Assembly (NCBI GenBank): GCA_964006375.1
Contig: OZ023270.1
Span: forward strand, 75,672,391 to 75,736,390
DNA from: Tillus elongatus
Lineage: Eukaryota > Arthropoda > Insecta > Coleoptera > Cleridae
Direction: 5' to 3'
Length of the DNA stretch: 64,000 nt
Shown: positions 11,969-26,330 of the stretch, piece by piece
Layout: the number at the start of each line of letters is the position of its first letter
Numbering within the stretch: the first letter of the stretch is position 1
The notes under the pieces: model-generated
What the model saw: the letters and a program-made list of their open reading frames with translations, nothing else
The model's database searches: none
What the model was told of the DNA's origin: nothing
Position numbers and translations under genes: made by a program

Positions 11969-11993
11969 TTATTATTATTATTATTATAAGAGA
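11921..11993. repeat. (ATT)n microsatellite
   Basis: About 70 bases of ATT units. On the minus strand it sits downstream of the LINE fragment 12098-12364 and may be that LINE's 3' tail. Confidence 0.85.
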
Positions 11994-12097
11994 TTCCACT
12001 TAGTTTATTCTAAGGATATTTCTGCATGAGTTGAGCAACACCGAGTGCACTCCGTTCACCTAGGGTGTTGCTTCTGCGTCTGGATGTCAGGTAAGTA

Positions 12098-12364
12098 TTA
12101 TAGTACTTTTCGTACTATATGCGCTGTACCCAGGACCACTACCTTTTGCATGAGCAGGAGATTGTGTTTTCCTGGAACTTCCTTCATGAAATTGGTGGTG
12201 GCATTGGAAATAAGTCCTGTGGCTCCGATGATGACGGGGATTATTTTGTCCTTCAGATTCCACATGCGCTGTATTTCAATTTGCAGGTCTCTATATTTAA
12301 GCATCTTTTCTGCTTCCTTCAGTGTGATGTTGTAGTCAGAAGGTATGGCCACGTCTATGATTAG
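12098..12364 (-). pseudogene. C-terminal tail of a LINE reverse transcriptase ORF
   Basis: The minus strand reads LIIDVAIPSDYNI.. then EIQRMWNLKDKIIPVIIGAT and ends KVVVLGTAHIVRKVL before a stop. This DVAIP..W..K..I.P..IGATG.I..HIVRK.L signature is the conserved last ~85 residues of a widespread insect LINE ORF, known from many annotated endonuclease-reverse transcriptases. It is truncated at its 5' side by the (TTA)n tract. Flanking triplet microsatellites on both sides are common at the ends of such LINEs. Confidence 0.7.
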
Positions 12365-12366
12365 GC

Positions 12367-12569
<203 letters not shown>

Positions 12570-12572
12570 TAT

Positions 12573-12670
12573 ACCAAAATCAAACTTTCTAGGTTGAAAA
12601 CAAACTTTGTTATTTAATATTGAAGCATTTAATGATAATTCGCTACTAAAACGCACTTGCTGCGTACAGA
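12573..12670 (+). mobile_element. solo HINE-like 3' end
   Basis: CAAACTTTCTAGG, AAGCATTTAAT, AATTCGCTACTAAAACGC and the hairpin CGCACTTGCTGCG, without any 5' part. It matches the 3' end of subfamily 2 and lies directly after the (TTA)n tract. Confidence 0.6.
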
Positions 12671-13149
12671 ATCTTTAAAATTCGCAACCGTGGTGAGCGT
12701 ACAAATGTCTGTAAACACCCTACATTCGGAAAATCACGATTTCAGGCAACGATGCAAATAAGTATGTATATTTAATGAAGAGAAAAGAACATAAAGAACA
12801 CTGCTGTCAACCCATGCAACTTGAATTTTACTAACTATACGTATGGATAACTAATTAAATAGAAATACTTAACATTGACACCATACGTTACGCAATCAGT
12901 TAGTATTCTATTGTTTGTGGTTGCCCGTGGTAATTATCTCTAAAATTATTATTAAAATCTCCTGTTGAGAAGCACTGGTCATTGTCCCTGATACCATGCT
13001 GAGGTATTGAACATTTATTCGGCTACTCTGTTTGAAATTATCATTACAATAGTGTCAAAGCTGATCCATTGAAATGAGAATAATTAGCTTCTGAAATACA
13101 CATGGTCATTTCGCTGAGAGCTGCAGACACAAAAAATCCTTCGACTTGC
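12671..13149. other. intergenic, nothing recognised
   Basis: No long frame, no RNA-gene motif and no repeat shared with the rest of the window. Confidence 0.5.
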
Positions 13150-13270
13150 ATTTTAGATTTTCTATTTATTATTACTATTATTATTATTGTCTATTGACAT
13201 AAATTATACAGCATGTTTATACAAGAAGTCTAAGGCTTGTGCTGTATTAAAACATAATTTATAAGGTTGC
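13150..13270. repeat. dispersed repeat, copy 1 (second copy 29371-29470)
   Basis: TTATTTATTA-type start, then AAATTATACAGCATG, TATACAAGAAGTCTAAG and CTTGTGCTG. The copy at 29371 is the same with scattered changes. The T/A-rich left end reads as a poly(A)-like tail on the minus strand, so a retroposed 3' end is likely. Confidence 0.55.
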
Positions 13271-13387
13271 GTCCGTAACGATTTGACAGTGTTAAACAGG
13301 TCAAAAATCTGTAACGTTACTTACTTGTTAAGACGCAATCCCGTGTTGCGATAGCTTTGTTATTTACGTAGATATAAAAATTTTTGG

Positions 13388-14056
<669 letters not shown>

Positions 14057-14151
14057 AATCATAATTACATTCAAAATTGACAATTTATAAACCGTATATT
14101 GGACCGTTTTTTATATAACTTTAACCGGCCCCAAATAAAGGTGCTAAAAAA

Positions 14152-14374
14152 TCAACCTGGCCACCAGACTTGACACCATTAGATTTTATCTAGGAACATA
14201 TGAAAAATCACGCTTATGTAGCAAATTTTATACCGTGGAACATCTAAGAAATCTAATTTGCCAAGAAGCTCCTTTAGTTACGCCTCGAATGTTAATATTT
14301 TAAATTGGTATTATGACTGGTTAGAATATTGCTTACCAAATGATGATAAATATTTTAAACACTTAATTCTGTAG
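14152..14374 (+). pseudogene. C-terminal relic of a DD41D-type mariner transposase
   Basis: TCAACCTGG opens STWPPDLTPLDFI, matching the third-Asp block (SPDLTPLDFF). A stop, then EHMKNHAYVANF, TVEHLRNLICQEAPLVTPRM and a tail KYFKHLIL follow to TAG at 14372. It has stops and shifts. Only the last ~75 codons survive. Confidence 0.6.
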
Positions 14375-14721
14375 TTTTTTGTTTGTTTTTAGTTTGAATA
14401 ATGAATGTTCTAATAGTAATAGTAGTTCCTGAGTGTAAATAATGTTGTCTAATACCAACGTAGTAGCTCTATGTTCACTTATTTAAAGGTTCACACCTCA
14501 ATGTTAATATCTCTTTACTATACCCAGTTTTGTATGACGTGACCTATCCTTGTTTTAAAATTCCATAAAAAGATGCCATATGAATTTTTTGATTTAGATT
14601 TATTGTTTGCTATGCATTGCTTGTTTAGAAGTTTTTTTGGCAATGCTATTACTACATTTAGTTTTAATTTGTCAGTTGCAGTTTTTAGACTCTCCTGTCA
14701 TGTTATAAAAATTAAAAAAGT

Positions 14722-15172
14722 CTGGACGCAGCAAGTGCGTTAAGGAAGTGAATTTTCATAAAAATGTTTTTAATCACAAATATATCGCTCTAACGCGAGC
14801 AGGCATCAATTTGGTTACCGGTATAACCTATATAGTAGGAACAATGTACCATATTTTATCAAAATAATTATTTGAAAATGTACAAAAATTTTCCGATAAT
14901 AAACTTGAAATGTTTCCGAGAAAACTGGTCTCCTAGCCAATGAACCTTAGGTTAAGAAAGAAAACACAAAATTGTCCGGGAAAACCTGGTTTGATTTTCC
15001 TGATTAACGAACTTATCCAAGCCACTTTTAAAAGTAAGGTACTCACCAAATTTGATCAAGATCGGACCATTATTTTTTGAGTTATCGGTATTTTTTGAGT
15101 TATCGGTACGATGTATTTATATATAAACACGGATCTCTCCATTAGTGAACCTTTTAAAGAAAATTCACTATA
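14722..15172 (-). mobile_element. HINE-like element C, short, minus strand
   Basis: The 3' end GGACGCAGCAAGTGCG is at ~14731. The 5' subterminal pair TTAGTGAA..TTCACTA is at 15144-15172. It has almost no (TA)n: TATTTATATATA then ACACGGATCTCTCC. TTTTTTGAGTTATCGGTA is directly duplicated near 15073-15108. Confidence 0.65.
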
Positions 15173-15862
15173 AAAAAAATTTGAATCACCAACAAATTAT
15201 GGGCCACCCTGTAATTGTAGAAATATTTTTTAAGATGTAGCTCAAGACACCCTATAATGAATGCATACAATTTTTTTTCGTATCTTGCATAATAACGGAT
15301 ATATGGAGCTTTAAAGATTTTTTACGAAAATTTGACAAAAATGATATACCATTAACCGATAAATTCTATATCCAACATTACTGCCAAAGCATCAGAGAAA
15401 GGCTGTATTTGAAATAAATTTTCTGGGAATATGTTTGTAAAATGAAGATTGAAACTAAGACTTCAGGCTTTGTAAAACATTCTTCTTGAGACATTTTCCT
15501 TCCATAGCTCATATTAGTTTCAGGTTCATATTACCAATTTTGACGTTTTAAATTGCGACTTGACGTTTTGAGGAAAACCCAAATTTATTTTTCTTTAAAT
15601 GCCTGTAACTTTTTTGTCTTTTAACCCACAGAGATAAATTTTGGCACGTAACTTACCTATAATCATATAAACCCGCGTACCAAATTTGGTTGCCCTAACT
15701 TCGTTAATTCCGGAGATATAATTTTTTTTCTTAAGAAAACACAAAATTTTCCTTGGCGAATTTTCCTGGCTAACGAACTTATCCAAGCTACTTGCAAAAG
15801 GAAGGTACTCACCAAGTTTTATCAAAATCGGTTCATTATTTTTTTAGTTATAGGGGTGACAC

Positions 15863-15922
<60 letters not shown>

Positions 15923-16186
15923 GGGTTTAAATTCGTAAAAACTTCTTCGTTTTTGGACAAAATTAAAACAACATTTGTGTTTTTGATGTAACGACGTTTC
16001 GCCGCCTCTTGCGCGGCTTCTTCAGGTTTTTTAATTTATTTCATTTTATATTAATTTATTAACATTGCACTTTTACGGTTGAGAGCTGTAAACATTGAAA
16101 AAGGCATTCTTAGATGGTAGGTTCTCTTTAAATCATTGCATGCATCTCCTCATTAGTGAATTTTTTTTAAGAAAATTCACTAAAAA
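15173..16186 (-). mobile_element. HINE-like element D, minus strand, interrupted
   Basis: Body 15173-15850 holds the subfamily-1 landmarks on the minus strand (GGTGTCTTGAGCT, AAAACGTCAA, GGGTTTTCCTC), then a (TA)n tract (15868-15914). Foreign sequence 15917-16140 follows, then the 5' end TTAGTGAATTTTTTTT with its inverse (16153-16184). The 3' module is missing where element C begins. Confidence 0.6.
15997..16025 (-). ncRNA. hammerhead-like core, weak candidate
   Basis: The minus strand reads CTGAAGA (CTGANGA box), then a 5-bp stem GCCGC/GCGGC around a seven-base loop, then GAAAC. No complementary helix I flank was found, so the fold is incomplete. It lies in the insert inside element D. Confidence 0.35.
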
Positions 16187-16397
16187 CTTAGGTATGTACT
16201 CATTTTTTAAGCATCAATAAGTTCTAGTTTAGTAAACTATTATTGAACGACCTGCTTTATTCTTTAAAACAAAATAAAAATAAAATAAGAAATGATTTTA
16301 TTCATTGGGATTCTAAAAGTATCTACCCACATTACTTAGGAAAAGACTCTCTTGCCATATTTTAAAGCCCAAGTGAAGCTCTTCTATTTATTAGAAT

Positions 16398-16500
16398 TTT
16401 TCTTCTTCTGAAGATGTTGACATGCTCAACGAAACGATCGTAAGGTCTCTGAAATATGTGTTCTGGTCATTTGGGTTCTCTAAGTGTACTTATAACTCTT
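16398..16500 (+). ncRNA. hammerhead-ribozyme-like repeat unit, best-preserved core
   Basis: CTGAAGA (16408-16414) fits CTGANGA. GTTGA/TCAAC (16416-16420 with 16426-16430) forms a 5-bp stem II. GAAA (16431-16434) is intact. The next bases form the 8-base palindrome ACGATCGT, so stem III could form only in a dimer, as proposed for Penelope-type hammerheads. CTT before the core can pair with AGG after it. The flank TTTGGGTTCTCTAAGTGTAC identifies the same repeat unit as the other copies. Confidence 0.55.
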
Positions 16501-17661
16501 CTATTTAATAAAATTAAGTTACGAAAGTGTAAAGTTGGCAACATTGCCTATTAATTCGGACGTTATCAATCACCCTTCTCTAGCATATTTTAATTTTTTA
16601 AATAAAGCTGTTCATGAAATACGAGACCGTTCCCTGATTTCTGAAACACTACAAAATCCCTGTGCTTGAAGATTTTTATAAACTCCTTACTTTACCTAAC
16701 ATATTGCTTAAGTTCTGATTTCCCAGTGTCTCCAAGAAAATGCAGTATATTTTCAACGTTTAACAGAGACGAATAATGAACTTTAAAGACGAAGCAATTA
16801 CAATAAATAATGTTGCCTCCGGAATAAGAGACATCAGAAATATTACCTCTTCTGGTTAGTTAGTTAGCGGTATTTACATACGTAAAGGAATATTAACTGT
16901 TATTGTTTTTATACAGAGATACAACAATAATAAATATAATTTATAGTGAGTTGTTCCGGAATGGACAGGAGAGAAAATTAAAAAGCTTAAATGGCGCAGT
17001 CGGGGTGGATTGGTGCGTTGGTCCAACGTCAGAAGACAGAAGGGGAGATCGAGAAACGTTACTAGCGATCAGGCAAAGGCGATTTTATAAAATGCTGGCG
17101 CAAGGAGATAAAACGAGACAAAAATAATTATTCTTCCCCTTTTTATTTCCTCTGTATACCGGACGAAACGGCAGAGGCAGGCGTTCTCCCCTTCGAGGGA
17201 TCTTGATCTCCCTGAAAGTCCCGCTTCGCAGCAGTCCACCTACAAGAAAATCATTTATCAGCTCTAATTGTCTCCACAATTTAGAAGAGATCTGTTCAGC
17301 AGTTAAAAATATATACGTTTGAAGGAGGGTTGGTTCGCCTTTGTTTAAAACAGTACTCGTTTACTGGTACTACTGTATGTAAGGGTGATTATTTTTTCCC
17401 TTCTTACCCGATTTACAACCACTTGAATGCCGTTGTTGTTTATATGTTCATTTATACAGTGTGTAAGAAACATCCGACAAAGCCAACTGCAATATGTAAT
17501 ATAGCGCTTCTTGAAGAATCTGGCTAATCGAAATTGTAGACCATGCTAAAATGTATCTTAATTGGTAGCAGTTGTACGGGATGGTTCGTAAATGAGCGGC
17601 TAAATATATATTTTTATAGAAGACCACAGATATTATATCATACCTGACGTTTTACAGTAGA
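16501..17661. other. intergenic; possible isolated primer-binding site at 16992
   Basis: No gene is recognised. TGGCGCAGTCGGGG at 16992-17005 equals the primer-binding sequence used by several insect gypsy-type elements (complement of a tRNA-Ser end). A moderately GC-richer stretch to 17230 follows, with no gag frame. Confidence 0.4.
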
Positions 17662-18020
17662 ACCTCGGTGGTTCAGGGGTAAGATCGTGTGCCTCTGAAC
17701 CGAAGGGTACTGGGTTCGATCCCAGGGTACTCCTTTTACTTCTTCAGTACAAACTGTAATATTAACATCAACCGAGGTTCTGGAATTGTATTTGAGCAAG
17801 TTGAATGTCTGCGCGTTCCGCCCTTCGGAGGGGGCGTAAAGCCGTCGGGCCCGTGTCCATGCGATGTTGGGCACGTTAAAGATCCCTACCCTCCTTACAG
17901 AAAGGCAGGGCTTCGGCAAAATTTCCAGGAGAGTGAGATGAAACTGCTCCCTGGCGTCGGTGATTGACCATAGTCGTGGAAATAGGCCGACGTTAAAGAA
18001 ACAAAACACACACACACACG
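17662..18020 (+). mobile_element. tRNA-derived SINE, copy 1
   Basis: The head resembles a tRNA: an A-box-like GTGGTTCAGGGGTAAG and a B box GGTTCGATCCC (17712-17722). The body has GAGCAAGTTGAATGTCTGCG and the core TTGGGCACGTTAAAGATCCC, and it ends in AAGAAACAAAACACACACAC. The same head and core recur at 26124 and 41392, so this is a dispersed SINE, not a tRNA gene. SINEs borrow LINE machinery to move. Confidence 0.8.
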
Positions 18021-18261
18021 TTTTACAGTGATTCTATATTGCAAATCCATGACATAATGTGGACTTATATCTGCCGTTTCGCAGATATCTTGATTTTTGT
18101 TTACTTTTTCGAAAAATCCTATCCTAAAAAATCTAAAAAAAGGACTTCCAAATAACTTTTGGTTGAAGGTGTGAAACTGAGTAATTTTCTTAGTGAAGTT
18201 TAGAAATTCCTTAGCAGACTAAGATACCAATTTACTTCTACATTTATATAGGTTCCCTTTA

Positions 18262-19629
<1,368 letters not shown>

Positions 19630-20050
19630 AGTTTTTTCTCTTCCATTTTAAGAAAATTCAAACAACACTGACTCAAAATTATAATTAAAACACGCTATAT
19701 ATTGTAACATCGCATCGAAGACCTTATGATTAATTGTTTATAGTTATGTTTAAATTTTTACATTAAATTTGATAAACTTATTTTGATTTCTGTAAATTTA
19801 TTTTTATGTAATAGGCCGAGAAAAGTTTATTGTACTTTTCATACCAGGAGCTCAGCAATACCTTATGTGGTGAGTGATAAAAACCCATTCATCTTAATCA
19901 ATTTGTTTGCCGAAGAGTAATTTTATTGCTATTCCAGAAATACCCAACGTTCAAAATGCTTTCATCAGAGGACAATATCTGTTCAGTCATTAGGCGAAAG
20001 ATTTAACTAAACCTAGTCAACAATAGATTAAGAAGCAAAATCATAGTTGC
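19630..20050. other. intergenic, nothing recognised
   Basis: AT-rich, only short frames. The right part (from ~19950) may be 5' remains of the RT relic that follows. Confidence 0.4.
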
Positions 20051-20400
20051 CTGATTGAAGATCAGTTTGGACTTAGATCAAGCTGAGGGACTACAGCAGA
20101 AACGATAGCACTTAAAAAAATGAAATGCAGCTTAAGAAAAATTGATATACATTCGTTGCTTTTGCAGACCTGGAAAAAGCTTTCGATAACATGAATTGAA
20201 AAATATTGTTTAATACAATATGGAGAGAGCTCGATTTGATTGGAGAAATAAGCGCATTATTATCAATCTACATCCTCAAAACTGCAGTACCATAATATAT
20301 ATTAACAATCAGGAAAGATGGACGGCAAGGACCCCATTATCGCCGTAGTTGTTCAATCTATTGCTAGAAGCTATCATAAATAAGCCGAAGAAAAAAAATA
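20051..20400 (+). pseudogene. reverse transcriptase relic, RTE-like
   Basis: LIEDQFGLRSS, a TGA, then GTTAETIALKK is the motif before RT block A. In another frame FADLEKAFDNMN gives block A with its catalytic Asp, then KILFNTIWRELDLIGEISAL. Frames are broken several times. The sequence fades out near 20400 without the YADD block. Confidence 0.6.
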
Positions 20401-20456
20401 TCAGGAACCAGAATGTTTATGTATGTCTACAGGTTAACAATAAAAATAATATATTT

Positions 20457-21445
20457 TTAGATTTCAACAACACACCACGGGGGCTTACAACCTAAATACA
20501 TTCGTACCGTGGGTGTCGACAAGGAGGAAAGAGTCAACTTGTTAATTCTGGACTTGAAAGTTTGGAGGTTCGAAGGAGAAGGAAAAACATGTGCCGGCAA
20601 GGAGTTCCATAATTTGGAAGTCCTCGGGACAAAAGAGCGGGTATAAAAAGATGTTCTACGTCTGGTGACCTGGACAGCATTCGCTCTGTTCCCCTGGTAG
20701 ATCTGTCGGGTACAGCAAGTGGAGGAACTATGGAAGAAAGCTCCGCTGAGCAGTGCCCATGCAGATATTTATAAAAGAGAGAGAGAGAGAGGTCACCAAC
20801 GACACGTCGGTGGGCAAGGGATGGCAGCTTTTGGGTGAGGGTAGGGTCACCGGTGAGACGTATAGCTCTCTTCTGAATGGAGTCCAGGATAGCGAGTGTA
20901 GAAGCGGCAGTGGCACCCCAGATGTGGGAGCAGTATTCGAGGTTTGGCCTTATTTGTGAAGTATATAAGGTATAGAGATTAGCTGGTGAAAAGTATTTGC
21001 GAGCCCGGAAGAGGAAACCTAATTTCTTAGCAGCCGCAGTACTTTTTTTGATTTAGAGGACTTAAAAAGCACGCATGCTGTCTTATCCTTATCGAGTGAA
21101 AGTTTGTTTTTATCAACAGTTGGTAAGTCTTTTGAAATTTTTTTGAGCCTCAGCCACAACGTACTGAATATTAGGTCCACCCATCAGAAAGTTGGTATTA
21201 TCAGCATAACAGGTGACCGTCATTTGGTTGTCTGGATTGATGTTGTTTCCAGATTGATGCGCTATGTAATACTGAAGTAGGCTGTTGGCATAGATAATGT
21301 ACAGCCTAGTCCAAGAACTGTTCCTTGTGGCACCCCAACCGCCATTCAGAAAGTCCTAGATGAGTAGGTACTGGTGGAGTTAGATATTACAACTCTTTGT
21401 GTTCTGTCTGTAAGATAGCTTCTAAACCAACCTGTGATATAAATT
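20457..21445 (-). pseudogene. non-LTR retrotransposon ORF2, RT core to C-terminus, decayed
   Basis: Read on the minus strand from ~21445: GWFRSYLTDRTQRVVIS, then GVPQGTVLG (RT block), then CYADNTNFLMG, where the catalytic YADD has become YADN. After broken sequence come KKLGFLFRARKYFSP, RPNLEYCSHIWGA and LDSIQKRAIRLTGDPTL, which are standard for Jockey/CR1-like LINEs. The end reads FVPRTSKLWNSLPAHVFPSP to a stop at 20457. A (CT)n slip near 20780 and other indels split the frame. Reverse transcription would not work. Confidence 0.8.
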
Positions 21446-21870
21446 TCTAGACAATGCTGCCTGTCATGGTTATGATACAAGAGGTGGGAATGATATCAGG
21501 GCTCCATATCACAGACTAAAGGCAAGTCAACAGTGAACAAATTCCGGAGCTGTTAAGATATTTAATCATATTCCTCACAGCACCAGACAACTCATACCAG
21601 CAACTTTTAACACAGAAGTTAAAAATACCTTCTTTCTAATCCCTTTTACTCAGTCTACGAGTACCTGGAGAGAGAATGGAAGTAGTCCATGGTGACCACT
21701 TTGTGTTTGTGATATTTTGTTGTTCTTTATGTGTACAATATTGCAGATTTTTTAATTAATTGGAGATTTTGATTAATGGTTACAATGGTTCTTGTTTGTT
21801 ATGTTTCTTTGTGACGTTGTTTACACTTATTCTATATTTCTAGTGTAAGTTAATTAGTGAGGCAATAAAT

Positions 21871-22098
21871 ATGATATGACATAATATAATATGATATGAT
21901 ATGATATGATATGATATGATATGGTATGATATAATATGATATGATATGATATGATATGATATGATATGATATGATATGATATGATATATGATATGATATG
22001 ATATGATATGATATGATATGATATGATATGATATGATATGATATATGATATATGATATGATATATGATATGATATGATATATGATATGATATATGATA
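21871..22098. repeat. (ATATG)n pentanucleotide satellite
   Basis: About 225 bases of ATATG units with ATGAT/ATATATG variants. A frame of repeated Tyr-His-Ile codons on the minus strand is an artefact. Confidence 0.9.
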
Positions 22099-22153
22099 CG
22101 GTTGTCCGTTGTCGTTGTTCCCGTGAAACCGGCTTTTGTAGTGTATTCTAAAA

Positions 22154-23160
22154 ATGAGTGACATTAATTTCGAGTGTGCTATCAGCTTTTGCTTCAGACT
22201 TGATCAAAGTGCAACATAAACTTTTGGAAAACTTTAGCAGTCCTACGGAGACAGTACCTTGTCCAGAATCCAGGTTTTTCGGTGGTTTCAGGCATTTGCT
22301 TAAGGAAGATAGTCGATCGGAGATCAGCCACGTAGGGAAAGGCCTTCAACTGCAAGAGCCGATGAAAATGTCGACAAAATCCGCGATCTTGTGCCTTCAT
22401 ATCGTCGGTTGACGACCATAATGATCGGGGAACCCTGACTTTGTGTCACACCATTGCTCAACAAGTTTTGATCAATGAATTGGGAATGAAAAAGATCTGA
22501 TCGACAATGGTTCCAAAAAACCTTTCATAGGAACAAAAGGACATTAGGAGAAAAAGGGCCTTGACTTTTTGAAATTAATTGAAAATGAAGAATTTTTTTT
22601 GAAATGTGTCTTTACTGGTGGTGAAAGTTGGGTATTTGAGTATGACCTGCAAACCAAACGCCAGAGCATGGAACAGCCCAAAAAAGCAAGAATGAGCAAA
22701 TCAAAGATTAAGTGCATGCTGATTTGTTCCTCTGATAGCCAGGAATCGTCCACAAAGAGTTTGTGCCTCAAAGACAGACAGTGTATCAACATTTTTACCC
22801 AGAGGTTCTCGAAAGACCCCGAAAAAGGCTCAGGCGTGTGAGACCAAACATCAAGCACAATGCTCCTTGTCACACAGTACTTCCCATAAACCAGTTTTTG
22901 GCCAGCAAAAACATTACTGTGGCTCCTTAACCTACTTGCTCACCTGACTTGGGTCCTTGTGACTTTCTTTCTTCAGAAGATTAAAAATTCATCTTAAGGG
23001 CATTATTTTGGGACACTCGAAAATGTTCAAACGACTGTAACCGCCCAGCTGAAGTTATTCCAGTATTCGCGTTTCAGCATTGCTATGAGGAGTGGAAGAA
23101 CCATCTCCAACGCTGTGTGGCTTCCCAAGGGAATTATTTGAGAGAGACAAAAATAATATT
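22154..23160 (+). pseudogene. mariner transposase (DD34D type), decayed
   Basis: Starts MSDINFECAISFCFRLDQSA, matching the mariner N-terminus. The middle 22569-22841 reads CVFTGGESWVFEYDLQTK and PKKARMSKSKIKCMLI, where the first catalytic Asp block is damaged (GGES for GDET). The second block reads NIKHNAPCHT: a deletion removed the Asp of DNAPCHT. The C-terminus ends QGNYL near 23140. Many shifts and stops. Family role: cut-and-paste transposition at TA. No terminal repeats were recognised. Confidence 0.8.
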
Positions 23161-23164
23161 TAAA

Positions 23165-23805
23165 AGAATCAGTGTCATTACTTAATTTAAAGACCTCGTA
23201 CTTAGGGACTTTTGTAACGTATTTGGTGAAAAGCTGAACTCTGGACAAGCAGTCAAGGAAGTAAATAGAAGTTTTGAAATATAAAGATAAAACAGTGACA
23301 AAGACAAGGTAGTCAATGGCAAGATGAAGAAAAGTGTGTTCATAAATTGTTGTTGCCCTTACTTGGTGAAACCGTTTAATATTAAATATGTAAAACAAAC
23401 AATTGTGAAGCCAGGGAAGTAATATCTACATCTATATTTAAAAGTATGCTATAAAGGACGACGGAAGAAGGAGTGCTTACAAAAACATACTGACAGGAAA
23501 ACCTAAACTTCCGTGACGCAATAACTTTTGGAAAACAAAATTTGAAAGGCAGGCACTTCGACAAGAGGCGCACCAGAAGAAGCGCTTATGAAAAACTTTT
23601 CTAGCTGATGGGTTTTAGAGTAACAGTGAACATAACTGCTTGAGACAGAGAGTCATGATTCAACGACATCGCATTTGAACTGTGATGATGATAAATACTT
23701 GGCGCCTGGACGTAATTAAATTTTTGAAAACCATTTTACATATTTCACTTTATTCATAGTTTTTACTTTGTCTTTTATAACCCCTAACAAATTTAGTTAA
23801 AAAAT
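23165..23805. other. intergenic; single arm of the 6.6-kb repeat at 23403
   Basis: TTGTGAAGCCAGGGAAGTAA at 23403 followed by ATCTACATCT matches the right arm of the inverted repeat at 6681-6721. Otherwise no feature. Confidence 0.45.
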
Positions 23806-24277
23806 CTCGAGACGCAGCAAGTGCGTTATGGTAGTGAATTTTTATTAAATGCTTCAAATTTGAATAATTCAATTTTCTATGAACTTAGAAAGTTTAATTT
23901 TGGTATCTAGTAAGGTATTTCCTAGGGAAAAATATCCACCAAATTTCATTAAAATAACTTTGTAATTTTCAGAGAAAAAAAAAATTTTTCGAAAAAAAAA
24001 TTAAAATTTGAATAACTCAATTTTCTATAAACTTAGAAAGTTGAATTTTGGTACGTAGTAATCTCTTTTCTAAGCCAACATATACGCTAAATTTCATTAA
24101 AGCAGCTTTGTTATTTTCGGAGAAAATTTTTTTTTTAAAGAAAACTCAAAATTTTCCCGAAAAACCTTGTTCGATTTTCCTGGCTAACAAACTCTTCCAA
24201 GCCAATAATAAAAGAAAGGCAATTGCCGAGTTTCATTGATATCGGTTAAATATTTTTTGAGTTATTAGACGAATATA

Positions 24278-24348
<71 letters not shown>

Positions 24349-24470
24349 TGAAACTGACTCTGGATATGGGTTCTAGGGGTCCTAGTTCGCGCTCATTTGA
24401 AAAAAATTTTGCAAAGTCTCACCATTGATACCTCTCTATTAGTGAATTTTTTTAAATAAAAATTCACTAA
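23806..24470 (-). mobile_element. HINE-like element F, short subfamily 2
   Basis: Minus orientation: the 3' hairpin end GACGCAGCAAGTGCGTTATG at 23811, two body repeats AACTTAGAAAGTT, (TA)n ~24272-24344, then the block ending in GGTATC..GGTGAGACTTTGC (read on minus) and the 5' pair TTAGTGAATTTT/AAAATTCACTAA at 24439-24470. It lacks the ~300-bp 3' module of subfamily 1. Confidence 0.72.
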
Positions 24471-24474
24471 AAGA

Positions 24475-25340
24475 GAACACTTAAAAAGTAACTGTGAATG
24501 TATTGTTTTTAAAGACATTCAAATTAATGTGTTGCATCTTCAAAATGTTGCCGATTAAAATGATGTTTTTCACTTTAGAGTTTTAATAAAATTTCTTGGT
24601 TGTGGGAGGAAAATATAAACTTAATACCTTTATTTAAATATACCATTATACAAGTATTGACTCTAGCAAGGTTTAAATTTTATGCCGGCAATAAAAACAA
24701 ATAATATACTTAATAAGTTTCACTCATAAAATAATTTTCATTGTTCAATTTAAGAAAAATATGCCACCTCTGTACTACGCAGTATACTTCCCTTCTAAAG
24801 GGAAGAAGACAAAGACACAATTTCACCCTCCCGAGATAGGAATCGACGCGAAAGAACGGGACGGAAAATAGATAAAAACACATCTTAACATTAAACTTTT
24901 ACGACAGAAGAAAACAAAAGAAAAGTGACACTTGGACAAAAGGTAGTTAAGGCTCCGTTTTGTTTGGGACAAGACAAAAGACGGACGCCCGCTCCCAAAG
25001 AAATAAATGAATGCCGGGATAAGGAGAGAGCGTTAAAAAGATATCACAAAAACACTATTTACATTCCCTCTTTTGTCTTCTGAAATAAAGTCCCGAGTCG
25101 GAATATATTATTGATACCAGATTCAAACGGTAGAAGGAGACGACAGAAACACACTTTTAAGCAACTAGAACAACTCGGCAATGGTGACTTTGGATTTAAC
25201 AGTTGAATATTCAACGCTGGCTAGTAATTTGATACTCTTGTTTTCCGTATCGTTGCACTTGACACGGTGGGAGAAGAAAAAACATTCGTGGAGGTGACAA
25301 ATCTTGTATTCATTTACCTTTAGTTATTGAATTTTAAAGT
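24475..25340. other. intergenic, nothing recognised
   Basis: Lies between two subfamily-2 elements whose 5' ends face each other. Less AT-rich and purine-rich in parts. No frame or motif is convincing; it may be unique genomic sequence. Confidence 0.5.
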
Positions 25341-25342
25341 TA

Positions 25343-26065
<723 letters not shown>

Positions 26066-26123
26066 TTTTTTTCAATTTGTTTAAATAAACGAGTATGTCA
26101 ATTTAGGAATAATATTATAAACC

Positions 26124-26330
26124 GCCTCGTTGGTTTAGTGGTGAGAGCGTGTGCCTATGAAGCAAAGGTCGTGGGTTCATGTCTCTTTACTTTTTTTAGT
26201 ATATACATATTGCTAGATTAGCATCTATCAAAGTTGTGGCATTGTGGGTATAATGGGATGTATCTGTTCCGTATATCATGTGGTATTGTGTACGTTGAAG
26301 ATCCCTACACGAGTTGGACGAGAAAAACAT
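26124..26330 (+). mobile_element. tRNA-derived SINE, copy 2, degraded
   Basis: The head GCCTCGTTGGTTTAGTGGTG contains an A-box-like segment. The B box is weak (GGGTTCATGTC). The core survives as GTACGTTGAAGATCCCTACA at ~26292. More diverged than the copies at 17662 and 41392. Confidence 0.6.

Noticed and set aside
17662..17730. tRNA gene
   Set aside because: The tRNA-like head is followed by a SINE body shared with 26124 and 41392, and no cloverleaf with a good acceptor stem was found.
21850..22164. Minus-strand His/Tyr/Ile repeat protein
   Set aside because: Translation of the ATATG satellite.
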